This document shows, piece after piece, positions 39,651-46,543 of a stretch of 46,543 nt of DNA. Every line of letters begins with the position of its first letter. Within the stretch, counting starts at the first letter, position 1. The position numbers and the translations under genes are program-made. The notes below the pieces were generated by a model. The model was not told the origin of the DNA, made no database searches, and was given only the letters and a program-made list of their open reading frames with translations. The stretch covers positions 1-46,543 of the forward strand of contig CAYVUI010000017.1 of the NCBI GenBank assembly GCA_964454745.1. The letters run 5' to 3'. The DNA is from CAYVUI01 sp964454745. GTDB lineage: Bacteria > Planctomycetota > Phycisphaerae > Sedimentisphaerales > Anaerohalosphaeraceae.

Positions 39651-42386
39651 ATGGCCAAGAAAACGGCAAAGGCAAAGAAAAAACAAATGGTCTATTTCTT
39701 CGGAAATGGCAAGGCGCAGGGCAACGCGAAGATGAAAGAGCTGCTCGGCGGAAAGGGCGCGAACCTGGCAGAAATGACCAGTATCGGCGTTCCGGTCCCG
39801 CCCGGCTTTACCATCTCGACAGCGGTTTGTGCCGAGTACAGCAAGAAACATCACAAATGGCCCGCCGGCCTCGAAGAGGAAGTTCTCAAGAACGTCAAAA
39901 AGCTCGAGAAGGCAATGGGCATGGAAATGGGTAACCCCGACAAGCCGCTGCTCGTATCGGTACGAAGCGGTGCCGCGGTCTCGATGCCCGGTATGATGGA
40001 CACAGTCCTCAACCTCGGTCTCAATGACGATGTCGTGGAAGGCATCATCGCCAAGACCGGCAATGCCCGTTTTGCGTATGACATCTACCGCCGCTTTATC
40101 GACATGTTCGGTGATGTGGTGATGGGTTGTCATCACGAGAAGTTCGAGGAAAAGATCGACGCGGCCAAGAAAAAAGCCGGTGTCAAGAACGATAATGAGC
40201 TCAGCGCCGACCAGCTCAAGGAAGTCGTTGAACAGTACAAGAAGGTATACAAGAAGGAAGTCGGCAAGATGTTCCCGCAGGATGCCTTCGAGCAGCTCAA
40301 GCATGCCATCAACGCCGTTTTCAACTCCTGGGACAGCCCCCGAGCTGTAAAGTACAGAATGCTCAACGATATTAAGGGCCTGCTGGGTACCGCGGTAAAT
40401 GTACAGGCCATGGTCTTCGGCAACATGGGTGAAGACTGCGGTACCGGCGTTTGCTTCACACGCAACCCCAGTACCGGTAAGAAGGAATTCTACGGTGAGT
40501 TCCTGATGAACGCCCAGGGCGAGGACGTGGTGGCCGGTATCCGCACGCCGATCCCGCTGATCAAGCTCAAGAAGGTTATGCCCGCGGCATACAAGGAACT
40601 GACCGCAACCATGACCAAGCTCGAAAAGCACTACTCTGATATGCAGGATATCGAGTTCACCATCCAGGAGAGAACGATGTATATCCTCCAGACCCGTACC
40701 GGTAAGCGTACCGCGGCTGCGGCTGTGAAGATCGCGACCGATATGGTCAAGGAAAAGATGATTAACGAAAAGACAGCGATCACCCGTGTCGAGCCGGCAC
40801 AGGTGGATATGCTGCTGCATCCGTCTTTCGACCCCAAGGCCGAGAGAAAGGTAATTGCAAAAGGCCTGCCCGCTTCTCCGGGTGCGGCTGTGGGCCAGGC
40901 GGTCTTTGATGCCGACACCGCGGAAGCATGGCGCGACAAGGGCCACACGGTCATCCTGGTTCGTATCGAGACCAGCCCCGAGGATATCGGCGGTATGGAT
41001 GCGGCCAAGGGGATTCTGACTGCTCGCGGCGGTATGACCTCGCACGCGGCGGTCGTTGCCCGCGGTATGGGTAAGTGCTGTGTTGCCGGTGCAGGCGATG
41101 TCGAGATTAACTACAAGCAAAAGAAGTTTACCGTCAACGGCACCACCGTCAAGGAAGGCGACTGGATCAGCCTTGACGGGACAAAGGGCGAGATCATGGT
41201 CGGCAAGCTGGCAACCGTTGAGCCCAAGCTCTCCGGCGATTTCGGCAAGCTGATGATAATGTGCGACAAGGTTCGCAAGCTGGGCGTCCGTACCAATGCG
41301 GATACCCCGGAAGATTCCAAGCGTGCCCGTGAGTTCGGCGCGGAGGGCATCGGCCTGTGCCGTACCGAGCACATGTTCTTCGAAGGCGACCGTATCTGGG
41401 CCGTCCGTGAGATGATTCTCGCTGCGGATGATTATGCGGAAATGCTCCGCCAGGTGCATGAAGCGGATGAAGATACCGCGGAAGTCAAGGCGATTGAGAA
41501 GAAATTCGCGACCGTCAAGAAGCAGTTCGAGGGCGCTCTCAAGAAGCTGCTGCCGTATCAGCGCAAGGACTTCGAGGGGATCTTCAAGGCAATGGCCGGC
41601 CTGCCGGTAACCGTTCGCCTGCTCGATCCGCCGCTGCATGAGTTCCTGCCCCAGGATGCCAAGAGCCAGGGCGAAATGGCCAAGCGCCTGAAGGTGACCC
41701 CCAAGCGGGTGAAGGCCGAGGTCGAACGTCTCCACGAGTTCAACCCGATGCTCGGTCACCGTGGCTGCCGCCTGGCGATTACCTACCCGGCGATCTACCG
41801 CATGCAGGCACGTGCGATCATCGAAGCGGCCCTGGCCGTCAAGAAGTCCGGCAAGAAGGTGCTGCCCGAGATCATGATCCCGCTGATCGGTACCGTCCAG
41901 GAACTTTCGATCATCAAGCAGGAAGTTGAGGACGAAATCCAGGCGGTCTTCAAGGAAAAGAAATCCAAGATCAAGTACATGATCGGTACGATGATCGAGG
42001 TTCCGCGTGCAGCTCTGACCGCGGACGAAGTGGCTGTGGATGCCGAATTCTTCAGCTTCGGCACCAACGACCTGACGCAGATGACCTGCGGCTTTAGCCG
42101 TGACGACGCCGGCAAGTTCCTCGGCGAATACGTCAACCAGGAAATCTACGAAAAGGATCCGTTCCAGGCCATCGATCAGACCGGTGTGGGTAAACTCGTC
42201 GAAATGGCTGTTCAGCTTGGCCGTAAGGAGCGCAAGTCGCTCAAGTGCGGTATCTGCGGTGAGCACGGCGGCGAGCCCAGCTCGATCGATTTCTGCCACC
42301 GTGTGGGTCTTAACTACGTAAGCTGTTCTCCGTTCCGTGTGCCGATTGCCCGCCTGGCTGCTGCCCAGGCCGCGATCAAGAACTAA
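39651..42386 (+). CDS. ppdK: Pyruvate, phosphate dikinase
   Basis: The 911-residue product converts pyruvate, ATP and Pi to phosphoenolpyruvate, AMP and PPi (reversible), a common glycolytic or gluconeogenic step in anaerobes. Order: Lys-rich N-terminal tail (KKTAKAKKKQ), ATP-grasp domain (GGKGANLAEM, VSVRSGAAVSMPGMMDTVLN), phosphohistidine domain with TARGGMTSHAAVVARGMGK (His near residue 464), and the C-terminal PEP/pyruvate barrel ending with GICGEHGGEPSSIDF. Length is normal. AGGAG lies 8 bases before the ATG. A strong promoter, frequent C-ending codons and a strong terminator indicate high expression. A frame of 887 codons on the other strand is only its complement. Confidence 0.97.
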   Translation: MAKKTAKAKKKQMVYFFGNGKAQGNAKMKELLGGKGANLAEMTSIGVPVPPGFTISTAVCAEYSKKHHKWPAGLEEEVLKNVKKLEKAMGMEMGNPDKPLLVSVRSGAAVSMPGMMDTVLNLGLNDDVVEGIIAKTGNARFAYDIYRRFIDMFGDVVMGCHHEKFEEKIDAAKKKAGVKNDNELSADQLKEVVEQYKKVYKKEVGKMFPQDAFEQLKHAINAVFNSWDSPRAVKYRMLNDIKGLLGTAVNVQAMVFGNMGEDCGTGVCFTRNPSTGKKEFYGEFLMNAQGEDVVAGIRTPIPLIKLKKVMPAAYKELTATMTKLEKHYSDMQDIEFTIQERTMYILQTRTGKRTAAAAVKIATDMVKEKMINEKTAITRVEPAQVDMLLHPSFDPKAERKVIAKGLPASPGAAVGQAVFDADTAEAWRDKGHTVILVRIETSPEDIGGMDAAKGILTARGGMTSHAAVVARGMGKCCVAGAGDVEINYKQKKFTVNGTTVKEGDWISLDGTKGEIMVGKLATVEPKLSGDFGKLMIMCDKVRKLGVRTNADTPEDSKRAREFGAEGIGLCRTEHMFFEGDRIWAVREMILAADDYAEMLRQVHEADEDTAEVKAIEKKFATVKKQFEGALKKLLPYQRKDFEGIFKAMAGLPVTVRLLDPPLHEFLPQDAKSQGEMAKRLKVTPKRVKAEVERLHEFNPMLGHRGCRLAITYPAIYRMQARAIIEAALAVKKSGKKVLPEIMIPLIGTVQELSIIKQEVEDEIQAVFKEKKSKIKYMIGTMIEVPRAALTADEVAVDAEFFSFGTNDLTQMTCGFSRDDAGKFLGEYVNQEIYEKDPFQAIDQTGVGKLVEMAVQLGRKERKSLKCGICGEHGGEPSSIDFCHRVGLNYVSCSPFRVPIARLAAAQAAIKN

Positions 42387-42409
42387 CGCGGGATTTGAAG
42401 TTTACATAC

Positions 42410-42442
42410 AAAAGGGCAGGTTTTTACAACCTGCCCTTTTTT
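42410..42442 (+). terminator. Rho-independent terminator of ppdK
   Basis: AAAAGGGCAGGTT (42410-42422) pairs perfectly with AACCTGCCCTTTT (42428-42440), with a 5-nt loop and further T. It lies 24 bp after the stop codon. Confidence 0.95.
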
Positions 42443-42486
42443 CATGCGCGAAACGTGTTCCATTGTGACTCGTTTAAATTCATTTC

Positions 42487-42515
42487 TTGATTTCTACCAA
42501 AATACTAGCCATAAT
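42487..42515 (+). promoter_or_regulatory. Promoter candidate for the GltS-like gene
   Basis: TTGATT (42487-42492), a 17-bp spacer and CATAAT (42510-42515) lie about 70 bp before the preferred start. Confidence 0.5.
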
Positions 42516-42583
42516 CCGACATATTCCAGTTCCGGATATTCCGGGATCAGTTGTAATTGAGTAAAGAGAATTGCGGGGTGTTT

Positions 42584-43984
42584 ATGCTGTCATTTGTCTG
42601 GTTGTGTGTGCTGCTTGGCCTGGGCCATTTGCTCAGGATGAAGATCAAGCTCTTACGGACCCTTTATCTGCCAAGCTGCGTGATTGGCGGCCTGCTGGGG
42701 CTGGCGGTTTTGCAGATTCTCCATACCGCCGGAGGCGGGGAAAGCGGATTCTGGGTATCGATAGATGCCGCTGCCCGCCAATGGTCTGCTCCCTGGGGCA
42801 AACTCCCGGGCTTTTTGATCAATATCGTATTTGCCTGCCTGTTCCTGGGGGTAAAGCTTCCGCCGATTTCGACCTTATGGAAGCGGTCCGGACCGCAGGT
42901 CTGCTACGGTCAGACGGTTGCCTGGGGCCAGTACGTCGTCGGACTGGGCCTGTTTTTGATACTGATAAAGCCGTTATTTCCCAGCTTGCCGGATATGTTC
43001 GGCGGCACACTGCCGGTCGGCTTTGAGGGCGGGCACGGTACCGCAGCAGGCCTGGGCCCTGTATTTGCGGAAAAAGGCTGGGCCGCGGGGACCGATTTTG
43101 CCCTGACCAGCGCGACGTTTGGCATTCTCTCGGCGATTACCGTGGGTATTATTCTCGTAAACTGGGCCGCCCGCAAGGGTTACACCCATAAATCCGGCGA
43201 GGACATCTCAAAGGTGCTCGAAGATGACACCGTCGGCGTCATCCCCCTCGATCAGCGCCCCTCGGCAGGGCGGCTGACGGTCAAATCCGACGCGATCGAG
43301 TCGCTTTCGCTGCACCTGGTGATCGTTGGCCTGGCGGTGGGGCTGGGGTATCTACTCAAACAGGGCCTTGTGGGCCTGGAATCGCAGGTTACCTATCTTG
43401 CCAGGCATTCACTGCTTAGCAGTTTTCCGCTGTTTCCGCTTTGTATGCTCGCGGGATTGCTGATCCAGTATCTGGAGGAAAGATTTGACAATCACAACCT
43501 TATCGATCTGGGCCTGATCCGCCGAATACAGAACTCCGCTCTTGATTTCCTGGTCATTGCCGCAATTGCCACGATTAACCTTCGCGTGGTGGTTTCGGGG
43601 CTTTTGCCGCTTACGATTCTCGTTGCCGCGGGGATTGTCTGGAACGTGTTCTGCGTAATTTACCTGGCCCGGCGGATGCTGCCGGACGCCTGGTTCGAGC
43701 GGGCGATTGCGGAAATGGGCCAGTCGATGGGGGTGACCGCTACGGGGCTGCTGCTGCTTCGCGTGGTCGATCCCGATTACGAGAGCCCCGCAGCCGACGC
43801 CTTTGCCTGCAAGCAGCTCATTCACGAGCCGTTTATGGGCGGCGGGCTCTGGACCGGGGCGGCGATTCCGCTGATTGCTGCGCATGGAGCCGGACCGATC
43901 TTTTTGTTTTCGACCGCGGTTCTGGCGGTGTGGCTGGGCGTGGTTTTTGTACCCAAAATCATGAAAAAAGCCCCAAAATCGTGA
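42584..43984 (+). CDS. GltS-like sodium/glutamate symporter family protein
   Basis: The 466-residue product has about twelve transmembrane helices with the GltS-type glycine motifs in both halves: EGGHGTAAGLGPVFAE (about residues 148-163) and MGQSMGVTATGLLLLRVVDP (near 385-405). GltS imports glutamate with Na+. The sequence is longer than typical GltS (about 400) by a cytoplasmic loop around HKSGEDISKVLEDDTVGVIP, so the substrate may differ. GGGGTG before the ATG at 42584 decides the start; a TTG at 42557 would add nine residues. Monocistronic, followed by tRNA-His. Confidence 0.8.
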   Translation: MLSFVWLCVLLGLGHLLRMKIKLLRTLYLPSCVIGGLLGLAVLQILHTAGGGESGFWVSIDAAARQWSAPWGKLPGFLINIVFACLFLGVKLPPISTLWKRSGPQVCYGQTVAWGQYVVGLGLFLILIKPLFPSLPDMFGGTLPVGFEGGHGTAAGLGPVFAEKGWAAGTDFALTSATFGILSAITVGIILVNWAARKGYTHKSGEDISKVLEDDTVGVIPLDQRPSAGRLTVKSDAIESLSLHLVIVGLAVGLGYLLKQGLVGLESQVTYLARHSLLSSFPLFPLCMLAGLLIQYLEERFDNHNLIDLGLIRRIQNSALDFLVIAAIATINLRVVVSGLLPLTILVAAGIVWNVFCVIYLARRMLPDAWFERAIAEMGQSMGVTATGLLLLRVVDPDYESPAADAFACKQLIHEPFMGGGLWTGAAIPLIAAHGAGPIFLFSTAVLAVWLGVVFVPKIMKKAPKS

Positions 43985-44024
43985 AATATAGGCTCGGCGG
44001 CTTAAAAACAGCCCGAATTTGCAA

Positions 44025-44053
44025 TTGACACAGGTTTGCCGGTTCGATACAAT
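44025..44053 (+). promoter_or_regulatory. Promoter of the tRNA-His gene
   Basis: TTGACA (44025-44030), an exact 17-bp spacer and TACAAT (44048-44053) lie about 30 bp before the tRNA. Confidence 0.8.
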
Positions 44054-44082
44054 CATATATTCGACCGATTGGCCGATTTGCG

Positions 44083-44156
44083 GTGGAAGTAGCTCAGTTG
44101 GTTAGAGCACTAGATTGTGGATCTAGGGGTCGGGGGTTCGAATCCCCTCTTCCACC
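44083..44156 (+). tRNA. tRNA-His (anticodon GTG)
   Basis: The cloverleaf is complete: acceptor GTGGAAG/CTTCCAC, D-stem GCTC/GAGC, anticodon stem CTAGA/TCTAG with loop TTGTGGA, T-stem GGGGG/CCCCT with loop TTCGAAT. The anticodon is GTG (44117-44119). A G at 44082 can form the extra G-1:C73 pair that marks histidine tRNA. The CCA end is not encoded. Confidence 0.97.
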
Positions 44157-44179
44157 CTTTTCCCAGGAAAATCTCCCTG

Positions 44180-44728
44180 TCATTGCCGCTTATATTTTCC
44201 CATTATCTGGCCCTGGGCCAGGATATGCCCTTCCATAGCATTGAGCAGGTCCGCCTTGGTTGAATCGCCGGCAACATCCAGTTTGGTATCGAGGGCGTAG
44301 ATTTTGAAATAATAGCGGTGCGTTCCGCTGGGCGGGCAGGGCCCACCGTAGCCGTGCGTGCCGAAATTTGTAATCCCCTGCAGAGTCCCGTTATCCAGTT
44401 TGGGCTTTTTTGCGATGTTCTCGTCGAGGCCGTCCTGTTCTGCCGGAATGTTCCATGCTACCCAGTGCACCCAGGTTCCCATTGGGGCATCCGGATCGTC
44501 CGCGATCAGGGCGATGCTCTGTGTCCCCTCGGGCACTGCCTGCCATGAAAGCGGAGGGGAGATATCCTCCCCGTCGCAGGTATACTTTGCCGGGATCATT
44601 CCCTCGTTCTTAAAAGCTGTGCTCGTGACATTAAGATTCATATTCGTACCTCCTTTCGGTGTGTCCTGATTGTTACAACCGCAAAAGAATAACATCGCTG
44701 TGAGTGTCACAATGAAACTGGTTCGCAT
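44180..44728 (-). CDS. YbhB/YbcL-family (PEBP-like) lipoprotein
   Basis: From the ATG at 44728 (GAAAGG seven bases upstream) the product is 182 residues. A lipoprotein signal peptide with lipobox FCGC is followed by the PEBP/Raf-kinase-inhibitor-like fold: DPDAPMGTWVHWVAWNIP, GYGGPCPPSGTHRYYFKIYALD and a C-terminal helix MEGHILAQGQIMGKY. The conserved D-P-D-A-P and G-x-x-x-P-P-x-G-x-H residues form an anion-binding pocket. The family is widespread, with no agreed role in bacteria. It is convergent with the tRNA gene. Confidence 0.9.
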   Translation of the reverse strand: MRTSFIVTLTAMLFFCGCNNQDTPKGGTNMNLNVTSTAFKNEGMIPAKYTCDGEDISPPLSWQAVPEGTQSIALIADDPDAPMGTWVHWVAWNIPAEQDGLDENIAKKPKLDNGTLQGITNFGTHGYGGPCPPSGTHRYYFKIYALDTKLDVAGDSTKADLLNAMEGHILAQGQIMGKYKRQ

Positions 44729-44897
44729 TTTCAAGCCTTTCGCGAAAATATAGTTTTCCGTTCATATCGCCAGTGTATCCCTGCTCCAGACGGATGCAAT
44801 CAGGTTTTCCCCCATGCGCCCACGGATCAAAAAAGTGGCGGATTTTTCGCAATTCTGCCCTGAATACAGTGTAAGTTTACTTTCGTGCCAGGCGATG

Positions 44898-45923
44898 TTA
44901 GAAAATGCAACGAGCAAATCTATCCAACCCTATCGGAAAAGATACGGGAAACTTATCTGCGGATGTATCAAGCAGTTCACACAACTCCCCTGTGTCGGGA
45001 TCTGAATAATCTCTGCATACGAGCTTTATCAGTTGTTTCAGTTCAGAAATCAACAACAGCTCATCCAGTTCCATATTGCAAAGGTCCACAAGCTTTATCC
45101 AGAGGATTTCTGCTGCTTTCAGGCGGTTTGGCCACTGGACCCATCGGCATGGGTGCCCGTTTGGCTGGAGCAGGGCATCGAGAGTTCCCGATTTTAAACG
45201 ATAGAATTTTTCTTTTTTCGATGTCCTTGTTAGAATAATTCCGGAGCGGGCCATCTCAACAAGAATCGTTTGGACGGTTTTTTGATAATAGGATGTTCTG
45301 CGAGCTGCCTCACTTGGATGGACCTCGTGGATTGAACTGAGCAGGCAAAGGATTTCCGCTCTTGCATTGATCCCTATCAAAGACCGCAAACGCAGAAGAA
45401 GACAGGCGTCGGCGTCACTGTCAAAAGTTCCTGAGTTTCCCCTCAAATTCAATTGACCCCGTACGAAGCCGTTTCTTAAAAAGACAGGATTTGCTTGTGT
45501 TTCTTCCGGGAATGGCAGGGCAGTTCCTTCTTTATCGAAAAATAGCGGCTCATTTCGTTGTAGCGTGTTTTGGGAGGAGAGTCCAGACCATTTAAGTTTG
45601 TATGTGGCGTTTTGTGCCAGCAATTCTGCTGCGGCACTGATTTGCGGACCACATGAAAACTGATATTTTTTTTGCATTTGTTTAAGTCGCTGCACATTGA
45701 TAAGTTGGCCGTTTACAAAGAGCCAGTCGATGATTTCATCGAAAAGTCTCGCATCATATCTGCAAAGGCTCATTGAAAATAACAGCAACGCTTCCGGGTC
45801 AATCACTCGGTCTTCCGGCCTTTTTATTTCTCCAGCAATCCCGAGTAAACTCCATTGATTCCAAAGAAAAGAAAAAAGAGTTTCACCGAAATGATTCTTA
45901 GATTTTTTCAGCCAGTTGCTCAT
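44898..45923 (-). CDS. Unknown protein with winged-helix-like region, partner of nucleotidyltransferase
   Basis: The 341-residue product has no signal peptide or membrane segment. Residues about 180-248 read as a winged helix (RAEILCLLSSIHEVHPSEAA, KTVQTILVEMARSGIILTRT, then KEKFYRLK as the wing). The N-terminal part contains helical repeats without a known motif. Start ATG at 45923 lies inside the end of the nucleotidyltransferase gene (26-nt overlap), so the two are translationally coupled. Nucleotidyltransferases with an HTH partner occur in AbiE/MenAT-type toxin-antitoxin or phage-defence modules; this pair has the same composition, but the order and size are not typical. No function can be assigned from the sequence alone. 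Confidence 0.6.
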   Translation of the reverse strand: MSNWLKKSKNHFGETLFSFLWNQWSLLGIAGEIKRPEDRVIDPEALLLFSMSLCRYDARLFDEIIDWLFVNGQLINVQRLKQMQKKYQFSCGPQISAAAELLAQNATYKLKWSGLSSQNTLQRNEPLFFDKEGTALPFPEETQANPVFLRNGFVRGQLNLRGNSGTFDSDADACLLLRLRSLIGINARAEILCLLSSIHEVHPSEAARRTSYYQKTVQTILVEMARSGIILTRTSKKEKFYRLKSGTLDALLQPNGHPCRWVQWPNRLKAAEILWIKLVDLCNMELDELLLISELKQLIKLVCRDYSDPDTGELCELLDTSADKFPVSFPIGLDRFARCIF

Positions 45924-46543
45924 AACCAAACTTCTTTAAAAACATTTGAGCTGCGACTCTGAAGCCCTCAGATGGATCATGTGTGATTGCCCATTTCATT
46001 GCATCGAGCAATTCCTTTTCAGAAGGATTTATTGCCTTTAAATCAGAGGCATGATAACTGCCAAACTGATCAATAGCGGCATAAAGTTTAAAATGAATCA
46101 AGTCCAGTCGGCCGGCATAAAAAACTTTAAGGTTCTCGCCTTGATATCCCTGAATAAGCCTCTGGGTAAATCCCGCAGGAAGTCCCAGCCGAAAGAGACC
46201 GCCTTCTCCACTGCTCGGTCCGTTATTGAGCCAGTCGTGGGATAAATGTAAGGTCTCGGCTACTTCTTGAGCTGCTTGTTCAAGTGCTTCCGGCATCGGA
46301 GCCGGATCAATCAACCGGCACGATGAGTCCATAAGTGCGATAATGTCTACATCTTTTGTCGTCCGGGTTACCAGTTTTAATGCGTTTAATGCCGTACCCC
46401 CACATACTACAAGAATAAAGCGGCCGCTGTTGTTTAGTCTCAATCTTCCGTCAAGCAGTTTCAAAGCTGTTTGTATCTCTTGGTAATTATGAGTCCACTC
46501 TAAAAAGGTCAGATGTGCGAGTTTAAAATATTTGAGATTTTGC
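45898..46543 (-). CDS. DUF6036-like nucleotidyltransferase, 5' end beyond the window
   Basis: The readable product has about 215 residues and is open at the window edge. It contains the nucleotidyltransferase-fold motif VVCGGTALNALKLVTRTTKDVDIIAL (GG, then R-T-T-K-D-V-D, where Asp residues bind metal), followed by DLIHFKLYAAIDQFGSYHASDLKAI. This matches the DUF6036/AbiEii-like group of minimal nucleotidyltransferases. Although a TTG at 46464 could be a start, the frame continues without a stop to 46543 (...LTFLEWTHNYQEIQTALKLLDG), and the extra helix before the GG motif fits the family, so the true start is probably outside. It overlaps the following gene by 26 nt. Confidence 0.75.
   Translation of the reverse strand, partial: QNLKYFKLAHLTFLEWTHNYQEIQTALKLLDGRLRLNNSGRFILVVCGGTALNALKLVTRTTKDVDIIALMDSSCRLIDPAPMPEALEQAAQEVAETLHLSHDWLNNGPSSGEGGLFRLGLPAGFTQRLIQGYQGENLKVFYAGRLDLIHFKLYAAIDQFGSYHASDLKAINPSEKELLDAMKWAITHDPSEGFRVAAQMFLKKFGYEQLAEKI

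Noticed and set aside
39636..42299. 887-codon open frame on the minus strand opposite ppdK
   Set aside because: It is the complement of a strongly biased, clearly identified gene; its translation has no domain pattern and no ribosome binding site.
1..46543. CRISPR arrays, insertion sequences, rRNA genes, prophage genes
   Set aside because: No regularly spaced repeats, transposase or integrase motifs, terminal inverted repeats or rRNA sequence were seen.

Overview
The window looks like a chromosomal segment of an anaerobic member of the Planctomycetota, most likely class Phycisphaerae and close to Sedimentisphaerales. This is inferred from gene content: secreted proteins carrying single dockerin-type calcium-loop repeats, pseudopilin-like membrane proteins, a DUF3604 protein, an anaerobe-type MrpORP/MinD/NifX cluster and pyruvate phosphate dikinase. 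No marker gene fixes the taxon. There is no sign of a prophage, transposon or CRISPR array.

Left part (1-15100). After a TPR protein and a multi-spanning membrane protein comes what looks like a TonB-energised uptake system in three transcription units: an exported beta-helix protein with a dockerin-like end (2195-3892), a lipoprotein overlapping a TonB-dependent receptor gene (4423-8687), and a six-gene energy unit DUF3450 / large ExbB / ExbB / ExbD / TonB / TPR (9089-15097). All three units are preceded by direct repeats of a CTAACA-like heptamer at an exact 11-bp period followed by a -10-like hexamer. This is the architecture of PHO boxes or other OmpR-family operators, so the three units are probably one regulon, possibly for phosphate starvation. 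The large ExbB carries a C-terminal CBS pair that I do not know from this family.

Middle (15100-28900). A Sel1-repeat lipoprotein is followed by a methyltransferase/UbiA prenyltransferase pair. Convergent to it is a minus-strand operon of four small-to-medium membrane proteins, at least three of them paralogues, ending in a translationally coupled radical SAM enzyme. Next is a minus-strand operon related to the orange-protein (ORP) complex of anaerobes: DUF134 regulator, NifX/ORP-like protein, DUF5320 protein, a protein made of two fused MinD/ferredoxin ATPases, and an Mrp-ORP fusion. Its promoter overlaps a perfect 22-bp palindrome.

Right part (28900-46543). This holds a DUF3604 exported protein, a tiny SAP-domain protein, a large exported LamG/dockerin protein, a GPH-type sugar transporter, an aldo/keto reductase, a long LptF/LptG-type permease, pyruvate phosphate dikinase (ppdK), a GltS-like transporter, a tRNA-His gene, a YbhB/PEBP lipoprotein, and at the edge a winged-helix-like protein plus nucleotidyltransferase pair resembling AbiE/MenAT-type modules. 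The nucleotidyltransferase gene runs off the right end of the window.

All assignments come from reading the sequence by eye. No database search, structure prediction or expression data was used.
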